Assembly: GCF_015461805.1 (NCBI RefSeq) | Contig: NZ_JACVZE010000009.1 | Span: 62,001-126,000 of the forward strand | Reading direction: 5' to 3' | Source of the DNA: Pseudomonas pisciculturae | GTDB lineage: Bacteria; Pseudomonadota; Gammaproteobacteria; Pseudomonadales; Pseudomonadaceae | DNA: 64,000 nucleotides | In this document: positions 52,932-64,000 of the stretch, one piece after another | Layout of the letters: every line of letters starts with the position of its first letter | Numbering within the stretch: position 1 is the first letter of the stretch | Position numbers and translations under genes: made by a program | The notes under the pieces: model-generated | Told to the model about the DNA's origin: nothing | Databases searched by the model: none | The model's input: only the letters and a program-made list of their open reading frames with translations

Positions 52932-53969
52932 TTATTCGGCAGGCAGAGTCAGCCGCTGCCCGGCCATCAATAACGACAAACGGCTCAAGCTCATCCACGG
53001 CGAGCCCGCCGCCTGACCCTTGATCTGCGCATCAATGCGCTGCGCTTCCAGCAACAGTTGCGCCCAGCGTTGCGCCGAGTGTCGTTGCAGGGCTTTGCTC
53101 ATCAAGGGTTTGCGCTTGTCCCAGACCGGTGGTCGGGCCTGGCTGAAGCATTTATCCAGCGGCGTGCCCTGGCTGTATTGCAACGCAATATTGGCCAGTA
53201 CCCGCAGCTCACGGGCCAGGGCCCATAGGATCACCGGCGGCTCCACGCCTTCGCCGCGCAGGCCTACAAGCATGCGCAGGGCGTGGGCGGGCTCGCCGTT
53301 GAGGATCGCATCCACCAGCCCGAACACATCAAAACGTGCACTGTCAGCCACTGCGCCTTGGACGGTTTCGACGGTGATCTGCCCGTCTTCGGCCATCAGC
53401 TTGAGTTTTTCGATTTCCTGGGCGGCGGCAAGCAAGTTGCCCTCGACCCGGGCAGCGATCAACTCTACCGCGTCCTGGGTGGCCGACAACCCCGATTGGG
53501 ACAGGCGCTGACGAATCCATTGCGGCAACTGGTTGCTGTCCACCGGCCAGATCTGGATGAACTGGGTTTGCCCGCCTTCCACCAGGGCTTTGCCCCACTT
53601 GGTTTTCTGCGCACTGCCGTCGAGCTTGGGTAGGCTGATCAACAGCACCGTGTCTTCGGCGGGGCGCGAGCAGTATTCCATCAAGGCGGCCGCGCCCTTG
53701 TCGCCTGGCTTGCCCGAAGGCAGGCGCAGTTCCAGCAGGCGTTTTTCGGCAAACAGCGACATGCTCGCACCGGCTTGCAGCAGCGTCCCCCAGTCGAAAC
53801 TGGCGTCGGCAGCGAACACCTGGCGCTCATCGAAACCTTGCTGGCGTGCGGCGATGCGAATAGCGTCGGCGGCTTCCTGGCACAGCAGCGGGTCATCCCC
53901 ACTGACGATATAGACAGGCGCAAGGGCGCCTTGCAGGTGTTTGGCGAGTTGGGCGGGGGCGAGTTTCAT
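52932..53969 (-). CDS. holA: DNA polymerase III delta subunit
   Basis: HolA is the wrench of the clamp-loader complex that opens the beta sliding clamp. The 345-residue protein starts MKLAPAQLAKHLQGALAPVY and shows the usual VSGDDPLLCQEAADAIRIAA stretch. The middle and C-terminal domains include VFGLVDAILNGEPAHALRML, typical of HolA. It lies just downstream of lptE and leuS on the same strand, an order also found in E. coli. Confidence 0.96.
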   Translation of the reverse strand: MKLAPAQLAKHLQGALAPVYIVSGDDPLLCQEAADAIRIAARQQGFDERQVFAADASFDWGTLLQAGASMSLFAEKRLLELRLPSGKPGDKGAAALMEYCSRPAEDTVLLISLPKLDGSAQKTKWGKALVEGGQTQFIQIWPVDSNQLPQWIRQRLSQSGLSATQDAVELIAARVEGNLLAAAQEIEKLKLMAEDGQITVETVQGAVADSARFDVFGLVDAILNGEPAHALRMLVGLRGEGVEPPVILWALARELRVLANIALQYSQGTPLDKCFSQARPPVWDKRKPLMSKALQRHSAQRWAQLLLEAQRIDAQIKGQAAGSPWMSLSRLSLLMAGQRLTLPAE

Positions 53970-54008
53970 AGGCGGGGTAAACGGGGCGCTTGGGGCGCCC
54001 CGTCTGGC

Positions 54009-54614
54009 TTACTCGACAGGGACTTCAACAGGCGATTGTTTCGGCGTGTTGTCTTCGTACTCTTTAGCCGCTTTCGCCGCATCGGCGTCAGCCTTGGCCT
54101 TGTCGTCAGCACGCTGCTGCAAGGTTGCCAGTTGCTCAGGCGTCAGCATCGACAGGCGCAGGACCATGCGTTGCACCAGTTCACGACGCATTTCTTTGCG
54201 CACTTGCAGTATTTCGGTGTCCGAGCCCACCAGGTTGTTGCCGTCATGGCTGACGACTTTCTGCACCTGGATATTGTCACTCATCAGCGGCAGGTGGTCG
54301 CGGCCCTGGATTTCGAAGCTCAGCACGGTGCTCAGTTCGATATCAGACGCACGGCCGGCACTGGCGTAGCTCAGGTTGCGCTGGCTTAGTTTCTCGTTTG
54401 CCAGGAACAGCTTGTAGCTCGCGCCGGTGTAAACGTGAACACCGCTGTTCTCAAGTACCTGGCGCAGCTGGGTCACGGTTTCGCTGTAGGCGTCGCGGGC
54501 GCTGACGTCCAGTTCCTTGATCGCCAGTTCGTTGGTGCCGGTGCCGCGCAGCTGGAAGCCGCAAGCGCTCAGCATGACGGCCAGACCCATAACCAACAGG
54601 TTGCGTTTGATCAT
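54009..54614 (-). CDS. lptE: LPS-assembly lipoprotein LptE
   Basis: LptE plugs the LptD barrel that inserts lipopolysaccharide into the outer membrane. The 201-residue protein has the lipobox LMLSAC-type sequence (AVMLSACGFQLRGTG, lipid at Cys18) and the usual start MIKRNLLVMGLA. Its C-terminus is rich in acidic residues and lysine. The gene lies between leuS and holA, an order typical of gamma-proteobacteria. Confidence 0.93.
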   Translation of the reverse strand: MIKRNLLVMGLAVMLSACGFQLRGTGTNELAIKELDVSARDAYSETVTQLRQVLENSGVHVYTGASYKLFLANEKLSQRNLSYASAGRASDIELSTVLSFEIQGRDHLPLMSDNIQVQKVVSHDGNNLVGSDTEILQVRKEMRRELVQRMVLRLSMLTPEQLATLQQRADDKAKADADAAKAAKEYEDNTPKQSPVEVPVE

Positions 54615-54670
54615 TTTGTTGCTCCCCTTGAAACCATGTGGGCCTTATCGAGGCCCTGAAGGCTTTGTTC

Positions 54671-54694
54671 GGCGCGGGGCTTGAGCCCCACGCC
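54671..54694 (-). promoter_or_regulatory. Hairpin between leuS and lptE
   Basis: On the minus strand GGCGTGGGGC-TCAA-GCCCCGCGCC makes a 10-bp stem with one U.G pair, nine bases after the leuS stop. No clear U-tract follows. It may attenuate or process the transcript between leuS and lptE; the role is unproven. Confidence 0.35.
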
Positions 54695-54702
54695 CGATCC
54701 GA

Positions 54703-57471
<2,769 letters not shown>

Positions 57472-57570
57472 TTACACGGCATGGGCCGTCTGTCGCGGCA
57501 TCAGGCGCGCGCAGCCATGGGGACTACGCTGTTTATTGGGGAGCAAGTCTTTCTTCAATGAGGTGAGGGG

Positions 57571-57888
57571 ATGGTTGAATCGCAGCGAATGGCAACGAAA
57601 CCGCAAATCTACGAAGGACTGATCGACCGATTGGGTCGTGCATTGGATGCAGCCAGAACGGCAGGCCGATTGCGTGATGAGCGGCCTGTGGAGTTGGAAC
57701 TGCGTGGCTTGAGTCGCGCAGAGCTGGAACTGATCAAGGCTTATCTGGAACGCAATGGGCGCGGTGCGTCTCCCTGGGTGGCAACCCCGCCAATCCAGGA
57801 GCCTACGCACTCAGCCAAGGTGGTGTGGCTCAAGGATTTGTCGGCCGGTCGTGGCCCGGAAAAGCTCCGGTCCGCCCGCTACAAGTAA
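57571..57888 (+). CDS. Conserved hypothetical protein
   Basis: A 105-residue soluble protein beginning MVESQRMATKPQIYEGLIDR after a strong GAGGTGAGGGG site. It is helical (RLGRALDAARTAGRLRDERP, then LRGLSRAELELIKAYLERNG) and ends in a basic tail (VWLKDLSAGRGPEKLRSARY). A homologue stands at the same place, next to leuS, in P. aeruginosa. I do not recognise a function. Confidence 0.7.
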   Translation: MVESQRMATKPQIYEGLIDRLGRALDAARTAGRLRDERPVELELRGLSRAELELIKAYLERNGRGASPWVATPPIQEPTHSAKVVWLKDLSAGRGPEKLRSARYK

Positions 57889-57979
57889 TTCACTCCCCCC
57901 TGAACAGCACCATGTCACTGTAAAGATTGTCGCTAAACCCCGTTACACCTTAGGCTTCGGGCATCAATGGAGATGCCCG

Positions 57980-58741
57980 ATGCCTATTCGTTATTTCATC
58001 AAACAATTGCTCTTGCCGCCCGGCATCCTCTTGCTGATGCTGGCGCTTGCCTGGTGGTTTCGCCGCAGTCGGCCGCGCTTGGCAGCATTGTGCTTTGCCC
58101 TTGGCTTTGGCGGCATGGGGTTGATGAGCCTGCCGGTCATGGTGGAGTGGGGCGCGCGTGCCCTGGAGACAGAGCCTGCGTTGGCCCGAGAAGACTGGGC
58201 AACGCTCGCCCAGCGCGCCGACGCCATTGTTGTATTGGGCTCGGGCCGTGAGCGCGGCGACCCGGCGTGGGGTACTGACCAGCCCACCGGCGTAGGCCTT
58301 GAACGTGAGCGTTATGCTGCGCGATTGGCCAAGGCGTCTGGCCTGCCGGTGCTGACCACCGGGGGTTTGCATTACGGTACGCCACCCAGCGAGGCAGAGT
58401 TGATGGCGGTATCGATGCAGGACGACTTCGGCGTGACCGTGCGCTGGAAAGAGGAGCGCAGCCGCACCACCTGGGAAAACGCGCAGATGAGTGCTGAGAT
58501 TCTATTGCCCCAGGGCATCAAGCGCGTAGTGGTGGTGACGCAGGCTTGGCATATGCCGCGTTCGGTGTGGAGTTTTGAACAGGCTGGCTTCACCGTTGTA
58601 CCGGCGCCAGTGGGTTTCCTAGGCGTGGACAACGCACGGCCGCTGGGCGGTTGGATGCCGGAGTTCGTATCGGTTTGGCGCAGCGGGCAGTTGATCAATG
58701 AAGCGGTGGGGCAGGTGGGTTACCGACTCTTTTATAAGTAA
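57980..58741 (+). CDS. YdcF/ElyC-family protein (DUF218)
   Basis: A 253-residue protein from the ATG at 57980. Two membrane helices (about residues 11-28 and 35-55) are followed by a DUF218 domain: DAIVVLGSGRERGD, then VLTTGGLHYGTPPSEAELMA, ERSRTTWENAQMSAEILLPQ and VVVVTQAWHMPRSVWSFEQA. This pattern matches YdcF and ElyC/SanA, the last of which affect envelope integrity. The orientation puts the domain in the cytoplasm or periplasm depending on the helices, which cannot be told here. A REPIN follows. Confidence 0.87.
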   Translation: MPIRYFIKQLLLPPGILLLMLALAWWFRRSRPRLAALCFALGFGGMGLMSLPVMVEWGARALETEPALAREDWATLAQRADAIVVLGSGRERGDPAWGTDQPTGVGLERERYAARLAKASGLPVLTTGGLHYGTPPSEAELMAVSMQDDFGVTVRWKEERSRTTWENAQMSAEILLPQGIKRVVVVTQAWHMPRSVWSFEQAGFTVVPAPVGFLGVDNARPLGGWMPEFVSVWRSGQLINEAVGQVGYRLFYK

Positions 58742-58752
58742 CGCCGCAGGGC

Positions 58753-58844
58753 AAATGTGGGAGGGGGCTTGCTCCCGATGGCGGGGTGTCAGTCAAAGAT
58801 GTATCACTGACACGCCCTCATCGGGAGCAAGCCCCCTCCCACAT
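58753..58844. repeat. REPIN, GGGGGCTTGC variant with CTCCCGAT
   Basis: Left unit TGTGGGAGGGGGCTTGCTCC and right unit its mirror GGGAGCAAGCCCCCTCCCAC. Both arms share the same change (GCTCCCGAT instead of GCCCCCGAT), keeping the pair complementary. It lies between the convergent ends of the YdcF-like gene and lnt. Confidence 0.88.
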
Positions 58845-58863
58845 GTGGTTTTGTGTTGGTCTG

Positions 58864-60387
58864 TTAGACAGTTTTGGACATGCGCGATGCGAGCAGCGCC
58901 CAGCCAAACAATGCCAAACACACAATAATCAACGGCCACGACCGCCATTGCAGGTACGGCGTGAGGTTGTGCATCGGCACCACTTCACCATAAAGAATCC
59001 CGCGTTCGAACTGCGGAATCTGCGCAGTGATCTGCCCAAACGGGTTGATCAACCCGGTCACGCCATTGTTGGTGGCGCGAATCATCCAGCGGCCGGCTTC
59101 CAGTGCACGCATCTGCGCCATTTGCAGGTGCTGCAGCGGGCCGATGGAGCGGCCGAACCAGGTGTCGTTGCTGATGGTCAGCAGCAGGTCACTCTGGGCC
59201 GACAGGCCGGCGGCGAATTCCGGGTACACCACCTCGTAGCAAATGAATGGCGCAATTTGATAGCCCTTGGCTTGCAGCATCGGCTGGTCCGCAGGGCCGC
59301 GGGCGAAGTCGGACATGGGCAGGTCGAAGAAGGCGATCAAGCCGCGCAGCATGTCTTGCAACGGTACGTACTCGCCGAACGGCACCAGTTTTTGCTTGAG
59401 GTAAGTGCCATCGCCTTCACCCAATACGGTGATGCCATTGAAGTAGCGCTTCTGGTGATGCACTTCCTGGCGGATCGGCACGCCAGTGATCAGCGCGGTA
59501 TGCCGGTCGGCGGCGAATTTGCCCATCATGCCCAGGTAGCCTTCCACCGATTCCTTGAGCACAGGCACTGCCGTTTCTGGCCATACCAGCAGGTCAACCG
59601 GTTTGGAACTGAAGCTCATGTCGCGGTACAGCGCGAGTTGCGCATTGAGCTGTTCCGGGTCCCACTTCATGCTTTGCTCGATGTTGCCCTGGATCGCGGC
59701 CACGGTCAGTGGGGCGCCGGAAGGGGCGGTCCAGGCGTGGTGCTTGAGTGCCAGGCCAATGACCCATGGCGCAACCAGCAGCACCAGGGCCGCACCGATG
59801 AATGCGTTGCGCTTGCCCGCCAACAGACGCGGCAGGTTGCACAGCAAGGCCGCCGTCAGCGCCAGGGCAAAGGAGATCAGCCACATCCCGCCCAGTGGCG
59901 CGAGGCCAGTCAGTGGGCCATCAAGTTGGCTGTAGCCGGAGTACAACCAAGGGAAGCCGGTCAGGAACCAGCCACGAAACGCTTCCTGGCCCACCCACAG
60001 GGCAGCGAAGGTCAGCGCATCCGCCAACGGTGCCTCATTGCGACGCAGCCAGCGCGCCCACAACCAGGCGGGCAGGGCGAAGAACCAGGCGATGGCGGCG
60101 GTGAACAACAGCATCAGGAACCCCGCCAGCAGCACCGAAGCGCCGCCGAAGTGGTGGATGCTGTAGTAGATCCAACTGGTACCGGCACCAAACAGGCCGA
60201 AACCAAAACACCAGCCACGGCCCAAGGCCTGGCGTGGGCTCAGTTCCCGCAGCCCGATATAGAACAATCCGACGGCCACCAGTGCAAACGGCCACAAGTC
60301 GAACGGCGCTAGCGCCAGGGTGGTGATAGCACCGGCCACCACGGCCAGCAGATTACCGGGCCAGCCGGGAGCGGTGAGACGGCGCAT
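58864..60387 (-). CDS. lnt: Apolipoprotein N-acyltransferase
   Basis: Lnt adds the third acyl chain to lipoproteins in the inner membrane, which here has several lipoprotein clients (RlpA, LptE, the MORN-C13 protein). The 507-residue enzyme has about eight membrane segments in the first 200 residues and a nitrilase-type domain. The triad is visible: Glu in LVWPETAVPVLKESVEG, Lys in YLKQKLVPFGEYVPLQD and Cys in FICYEVVYPEFAAGLS. It lies just downstream of corC. Confidence 0.96.
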   Translation of the reverse strand: MRRLTAPGWPGNLLAVVAGAITTLALAPFDLWPFALVAVGLFYIGLRELSPRQALGRGWCFGFGLFGAGTSWIYYSIHHFGGASVLLAGFLMLLFTAAIAWFFALPAWLWARWLRRNEAPLADALTFAALWVGQEAFRGWFLTGFPWLYSGYSQLDGPLTGLAPLGGMWLISFALALTAALLCNLPRLLAGKRNAFIGAALVLLVAPWVIGLALKHHAWTAPSGAPLTVAAIQGNIEQSMKWDPEQLNAQLALYRDMSFSSKPVDLLVWPETAVPVLKESVEGYLGMMGKFAADRHTALITGVPIRQEVHHQKRYFNGITVLGEGDGTYLKQKLVPFGEYVPLQDMLRGLIAFFDLPMSDFARGPADQPMLQAKGYQIAPFICYEVVYPEFAAGLSAQSDLLLTISNDTWFGRSIGPLQHLQMAQMRALEAGRWMIRATNNGVTGLINPFGQITAQIPQFERGILYGEVVPMHNLTPYLQWRSWPLIIVCLALFGWALLASRMSKTV

Positions 60388-60395
60388 TTCAGTCC

Positions 60396-61235
60396 TTAAC
60401 GGGCGATTGGGGTCAGGCGGATCAAGTGGATACGACGGCTGTCCGCATTGAGAATGCGGAAGCGATAAGCACCAATCTCGGTGGTTTCGTTACGTTTTGG
60501 CAGATGCCCGAACGCACTCATCACCAGGCCACCGACCGTGTCGAACTCATCGTCGGAGAATTCGCTGTCGAAGAACTCGTTGAAGTTCTCGATCGGCGTG
60601 AGGGCCTTGACCAGGAAGTCACCGCTGGGCAGTGGCTTGATGTAGCTGTCTTCTTCGACGTCGTGTTCGTCTTCGATGTCGCCGACGATCTGTTCCAGCA
60701 CGTCTTCAATCGTGACCAGGCCGGCCACGCCGCCGTATTCGTCGATCACAATGGCCATGTGATTGTGGTTGGCGCGAAATTCACGCAGCAACACATTCAG
60801 GCGCTTGGATTCGGGCACGAAAGTGGCAGGACGCAGCAGGTCCTTGATGTTGAAGCTGTCGCCATTCTCTTTGAGGATCAGCGGCAGCAGGTCCTTGGCC
60901 AGCAGGACGCCCATGACGTCGTCATGGCTTTCACCGATCACCGGGTAGCGCGAGTGCGCCGAGTCGATCACGGCCGGGAGGAATTCCCGTGGAGTCTGGG
61001 TCGCCTTGATGCTGATCATCTGCGAGCGCGGGACCATGATGTCCCGTACTTGCAGGTCAGCCACCTGGATGGCGCCCTCGACGATGGCCAGCGCTTCGCT
61101 GTCCAGCAACTTGTTCTGATGGGCCTCGCGCAAGAGCTCAAGCAGCTCCTGGCGGTTTTTCGGCTCGTGGGCAAAAGCCTGGGTCAGTTTACCCAGCCAT
61201 GACTTCTGCCCGTTGCTCGATCGGTCTTCGCTCAT
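60396..61235 (-). CDS. corC: CorC/HlyC-family protein with CBS domains
   Basis: A 279-residue soluble protein of the CorC group, with two CBS domains at about residues 65-190 (RDIMVPRSQMISIKATQTPR opens the first) and a C-terminal CorC_HlyC domain (DEFDTVGGLVMSAFGHLPKR). Proteins of this group were linked to magnesium and cobalt efflux, and also to ribosome and outer-membrane phenotypes. The position between ybeY and lnt is the same as E. coli ybeX. The CBS domains probably bind adenosine nucleotides. Confidence 0.94.
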   Translation of the reverse strand: MSEDRSSNGQKSWLGKLTQAFAHEPKNRQELLELLREAHQNKLLDSEALAIVEGAIQVADLQVRDIMVPRSQMISIKATQTPREFLPAVIDSAHSRYPVIGESHDDVMGVLLAKDLLPLILKENGDSFNIKDLLRPATFVPESKRLNVLLREFRANHNHMAIVIDEYGGVAGLVTIEDVLEQIVGDIEDEHDVEEDSYIKPLPSGDFLVKALTPIENFNEFFDSEFSDDEFDTVGGLVMSAFGHLPKRNETTEIGAYRFRILNADSRRIHLIRLTPIAR

Positions 61236-61275
61236 AGCGATTACTCTAAATCCTTTGTTGTTTCAGTTGAGTGTC

Positions 61276-61734
61276 TTAGTTTTCGTCATCTGCGTAAGGG
61301 TCTGGATGACCCAATTCTGCAAGCAACGTTTGTTCCAGTGTTTCCATCTCTTCGGCTTCGTCATCGTCTATATGGTCGTAACCCAAGAGATGCAAGCAGC
61401 CGTGGATGACTAGATGGGCCCAATGGGCCTCAAGTTCCTTGCCTTGTTCCCTCGCCTCGCGCTCGACCACCTCGACACAGATGACCAGATCACCCAGCAA
61501 GGGAATATCCAGTAACTCATCGGGTACGTCAGCGGGGAAGGACAGCACGTTGGTCGCGTAGTCTTTCTGGCGCCAGGTGTGGTTCAGTTCGCGGCCTTCG
61601 GGCTCGTCCACCAGGCGAATGGTCAGTTCCGAGTCCGCGGTGCGCTGGCGCAGTGCCAGGGCGCACCATTGGCGGAACTGCTCTTCACTGGGGGCGGGCG
61701 CTTCGGTGGCCATCTGCAGGTCGAGCTCAAGCAT
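61276..61734 (-). CDS. ybeY: Endoribonuclease YbeY (rRNA maturation factor)
   Basis: YbeY is a metalloprotein needed for 16S rRNA maturation and ribosome quality control. I chose the ATG at 61734 ([20 protein letters not shown]), giving 152 residues. The zinc motif [20 protein letters not shown] (HxxxHxxxxxH) is complete, and the usual [17 protein letters not shown] stretch precedes it. The start overlaps phoH by eight bases. corC follows 40 bases later. Confidence 0.96.
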   Translation of the reverse strand: MLELDLQMATEAPAPSEEQFRQWCALALRQRTADSELTIRLVDEPEGRELNHTWRQKDYATNVLSFPADVPDELLDIPLLGDLVICVEVVEREAREQGKELEAHWAHLVIHGCLHLLGYDHIDDDEAEEMETLEQTLLAELGHPDPYADDEN

Positions 61735-62731
61735 CGCGGCGAGCGTCCTTGGACAAACCATCGTCACGGTGTTCGAAGCGCTCATAGGCCTCGACAATAC
61801 GCTGCACCAGCGGGTGGCGGACCACATCCTTGGGCGAGAAGTGCGTGAAGCTGATGCCCGGCACGTCCTTAAGCACTTCAATCACATGGCTCAAACCCGA
61901 TTTCGTGCCCTTGGGCAGGTCAACCTGGGTAATGTCACCGGTGATAATGGCCGTGGAGCCGAACCCGATGCGGGTCAGGAACATCTTCATCTGCTCGACC
62001 GTGGTGTTCTGGCTTTCGTCGAGGATGATGAAACTGTTGCTCAAGGTGCGACCGCGCATGTAGGCCAACGGGGCGATCTCGATCACCTGACGCTCGATCA
62101 GCTTGGCCACGTATTCAAAGCCAAGCATCTCGTAAAGCGCGTCGTAGAGCGGGCGCAGGTACGGGTCGATCTTTTGTGCGAGGTCGCCGGGCAGGAAACC
62201 GAGCTTTTCGCCCGCTTCGACTGCCGGGCGCACCAGCAGGATGCGGCGCACTTGCTCGCGCTCAAGGGCATCCACTGCACAGGCAACGGCCAGGTAGGTC
62301 TTGCCGGTACCGGCGGGGCCGATGCCGAAGTTGATATCGTTACCGAGGATTGCCTTGACGTACTTCTGCTGATTCAAGCCCTTTGGGCGAATCATGCCTT
62401 TTTTGGTACGCAGGGCCACGCTGGCTTCGGCCACTGGGTTGTTGGCCAAGTCTTCCACCGCCGATTCCTGCAAATACAGGTGCACGGTTTCTGGCGACAG
62501 TTCGCTACCCTTGGTTTCGCGGTAGAGGCGGCGCAGCAGGTTTTCTGCGGATTGAGTGGATTGGGTCTCACCAATAAGCTCGAACTGATTGCCGCGATTG
62601 CGGATCTCGATGCCCAGGCGTTGTTCGATCAGGCGCAGGTGCTCGTCGAACTGTCCGCACAGGTTGGCGAAACGGCGAGCCTCAAACGGCTCGAGGAGAA
62701 AACGATGGGGTTCTACTGTGGGTGCGTTCAA
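61727..62731 (-). CDS. ybeZ: PhoH-like ATPase (YbeZ)
   Basis: A 334-residue PhoH-family ATPase that partners YbeY in RNA metabolism. Walker A is in [20 protein letters not shown] and the Walker-B/signature part is [20 protein letters not shown], followed by [20 protein letters not shown]. The first hundred residues carry a KH-like region ([20 protein letters not shown]). It is the second gene of miaB-ybeZ-ybeY-corC-lnt on the minus strand, separated from miaB by a REPIN. Confidence 0.95.
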   Translation of the reverse strand: MNAPTVEPHRFLLEPFEARRFANLCGQFDEHLRLIEQRLGIEIRNRGNQFELIGETQSTQSAENLLRRLYRETKGSELSPETVHLYLQESAVEDLANNPVAEASVALRTKKGMIRPKGLNQQKYVKAILGNDINFGIGPAGTGKTYLAVACAVDALEREQVRRILLVRPAVEAGEKLGFLPGDLAQKIDPYLRPLYDALYEMLGFEYVAKLIERQVIEIAPLAYMRGRTLSNSFIILDESQNTTVEQMKMFLTRIGFGSTAIITGDITQVDLPKGTKSGLSHVIEVLKDVPGISFTHFSPKDVVRHPLVQRIVEAYERFEHRDDGLSKDARRDA

Positions 62732-62846
62732 GGTCGCTTTTAGCCGCCCTTTGGCTGTTTAAGTGAAATAGAGAATAACGCCAGCCGCCGGTGTGCGAAA
62801 GCACTTAAATGGGCTGGCCTTGTTCTCAATAACAATGAAGAACTCC

Positions 62847-62936
62847 TGTGGGAGCTGGCTTGCCTGCGATGAGGCCGGCACATCCAAAATAGATGCTGGC
62901 TGTTACACCGCTATCGCAGGCAAGCCAGCTCCCACA
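62847..62936. repeat. REPIN, CTGGCTTGCC family, heads outward
   Basis: TGTGGGAGCTGGCTTGCCTG at the left and CAGGCAAGCCAGCTCCCACA at the right, joined by a spacer of about 43 bases including GAGGCCGGCACATCC. It lies between miaB and ybeZ. Confidence 0.87.
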
Positions 62937-62968
62937 TTTGATCTTCATTTGTCTGCCGGGTTGTGAGA

Positions 62969-64000
62969 TCAGATGATCAACGACCCGCGCAACGAGTGCG
63001 GTTGGGCCGCATCGATGTGCACATCGGCAAACTGGCCGATCAGAGTCGGGTTGTCGCAACGGAAGTTGACGATCCGGTTGTTCTCGGTACGGCCCTGCAA
63101 CTCGCCCGGGTCTTTCTTCGAGTAGTCGGTGACCAGGATGCGCTGCACCGAACCGACCATTTGTCGGCTGATCTCGAAACCCTGTTGGTTCAACCGGTGT
63201 TGCAGCGCGTTGAGGCGCTCTTTTTTCAGCGCTTCCGGGGTTTCGTCCAGCAGGTCGGCGGCCGGGGTGCCGGGGCGCTGGCTGTAGACGAACGAGTAGG
63301 AGAAGTCGAAACCGACGTCTTCAATCAGCTTCATGGTCTGCTCGAAGTCTTTCTCGGTTTCGCCAGGGAAACCCACGATAAAGTCCGAACTGATGCAGAT
63401 ACCCGGCACCGCCGCACGCAATTTGCGCAGTTTGGATTTGTACTCCAGGGCCGTGTGGTTGCGCTTCATTGCCGCCAGGATGCGGTCCGAGCCCGACTGC
63501 ACCGGCAAGTGCAGGTGTTTGACCAGCTCCGGCACTTCGGCGTGGGCCTGGATCAGGCTGTCGGAAAACTCCAGCGGGTGGGACGTGGTGTAGCGAATGC
63601 GCTCGATACCGTCCACCGCAGCCACCACGCGAATCAGCTCCGCCAGGTCAGCGAGACGCCCGTCATGGGTCTGGCCGCGATAGCCGTTGACGTTCTGGCC
63701 CAGCAGGGTCACTTCGCGTACGCCGTTTTCGGCCAGGTGGATGATTTCTGACAGCACGTCGTCAAATGGCCGACTGACCTCTTCACCACGTGTGTAGGGC
63801 ACCACGCAGAAGGTGCAGTACTTGCTGCAACCTTCCATCACAGACACATAGGCGCTCGGCCCGTCGATGCGGGGCTCGGGCAAATGGTCGAATTTTTCGA
63901 TTTCAGGAAATGACACGTCGACTTGCGGCAGCTTGGTGGCGCGGGCGGCGTCGATCATTTCCGGCAAGCGGTGCAGGGTCTGCGGGCCGAAGACCACGTC
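62969..64000 (-). CDS. miaB: tRNA-2-methylthio-N6-dimethylallyladenosine synthase, 5' truncated
   Basis: MiaB adds the methylthio group to i6A37 of certain tRNAs. The frame is open to the right edge, and about 100 N-terminal residues (the first half of the methylthiotransferase domain) are missing. The visible part begins [20 protein letters not shown]. The radical-SAM cluster is [20 protein letters not shown]. Further conserved parts are [60 protein letters not shown] and [20 protein letters not shown]. The C-terminal TRAM domain (about 80 residues) ends LRGSLII. Confidence 0.96.
   Translation of the reverse strand, partial: DVVFGPQTLHRLPEMIDAARATKLPQVDVSFPEIEKFDHLPEPRIDGPSAYVSVMEGCSKYCTFCVVPYTRGEEVSRPFDDVLSEIIHLAENGVREVTLLGQNVNGYRGQTHDGRLADLAELIRVVAAVDGIERIRYTTSHPLEFSDSLIQAHAEVPELVKHLHLPVQSGSDRILAAMKRNHTALEYKSKLRKLRAAVPGICISSDFIVGFPGETEKDFEQTMKLIEDVGFDFSYSFVYSQRPGTPAADLLDETPEALKKERLNALQHRLNQQGFEISRQMVGSVQRILVTDYSKKDPGELQGRTENNRIVNFRCDNPTLIGQFADVHIDAAQPHSLRGSLII

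Overview
The window is a stretch of chromosome from a fluorescent pseudomonad, most likely the Pseudomonas fluorescens group. The base composition is high GC. The order of housekeeping genes (ribH-nusB-thiL, ribA, dxs-ispA-xseB, ppa, eutBC-eat-exaC-eatR, mpl-ubiX, proA-nadD-rsfS-rlmH-mrdA-rodA-sltB1-rlpA-dacC-ybeD-lipB-lipA, holA-lptE-leuS, lnt-corC-ybeY-phoH-miaB) follows the order known for Pseudomonas aeruginosa. Eleven intergenic inverted pairs of the REP elements typical of P. fluorescens genomes (REPINs) are present. No tRNA, rRNA, CRISPR array, insertion sequence, prophage structural gene or transposase was found.

Layout. 1-5593: riboflavin genes (a RibB-type fusion cut by the left edge, ribH, then stand-alone ribA), nusB, thiL, an orphan solute-binding protein where pgpA would be expected, and a BtuF-like protein. 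5684-10846 (minus): xseB-ispA-dxs and a BtuB-like receptor. 10847-15593 (minus): an iron-uptake island with an ECF sigma factor, a FecR anti-sigma factor and an STN-domain TonB receptor, next to a MerR regulator and quinone reductase pair. 16307-20512 (minus): YcaC-like hydrolase, an orphan LexA/PrtR-like repressor, ppa, MtfA-like peptidase and DedA. 20824-29011: ethanolamine catabolism under a divergent sigma-54 activator. 29068-33859: mpl, ubiX, a small lipoprotein, an NAD(P)-binding protein and a MORN-repeat lipoprotein with a caspase-like C13 domain. 34420-38394: MaoC, LrgA/LrgB, a Lon N-domain protein, a DedA-PAP2 fusion and Mpg. 38570-49962: NAD/proline/ribosome genes, the cell-elongation cluster and lipoate synthesis. 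50112-64000: LdcA, a second lytic transglycosylase, ArfA, holA-lptE-leuS, and the lnt-corC-ybeY-phoH-miaB cluster, with miaB cut by the right edge.

How the parts connect. Cobalamin uptake (BtuF/BtuB-like) lies in the same window as ethanolamine ammonia-lyase, which needs adenosylcobalamin. Ethanolamine enters through Eat, is cleaved by EutBC to acetaldehyde and ammonia, and acetaldehyde is oxidised by the ExaC-type dehydrogenase. A clear -24/-12 promoter precedes exaC, which fits control by the divergent EatR. The peptidoglycan genes (mrdA, rodA, sltB1, rlpA, dacC, ldcA, a second transglycosylase, mpl) cover elongation, trimming and recycling.

Points I would look at first: the MORN/C13 lipoprotein; the arfA hairpin inside its own reading frame; the orphan SOS-type repressor with a palindrome over its -10; the sigma-54 promoter of exaC; the REPINs, which fall into two sequence families and two opposite topologies; and a terminator-ended, possibly transcribed segment at 17196-17401. 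I did not find a wholly new multi-gene system. Most genes belong to known families.
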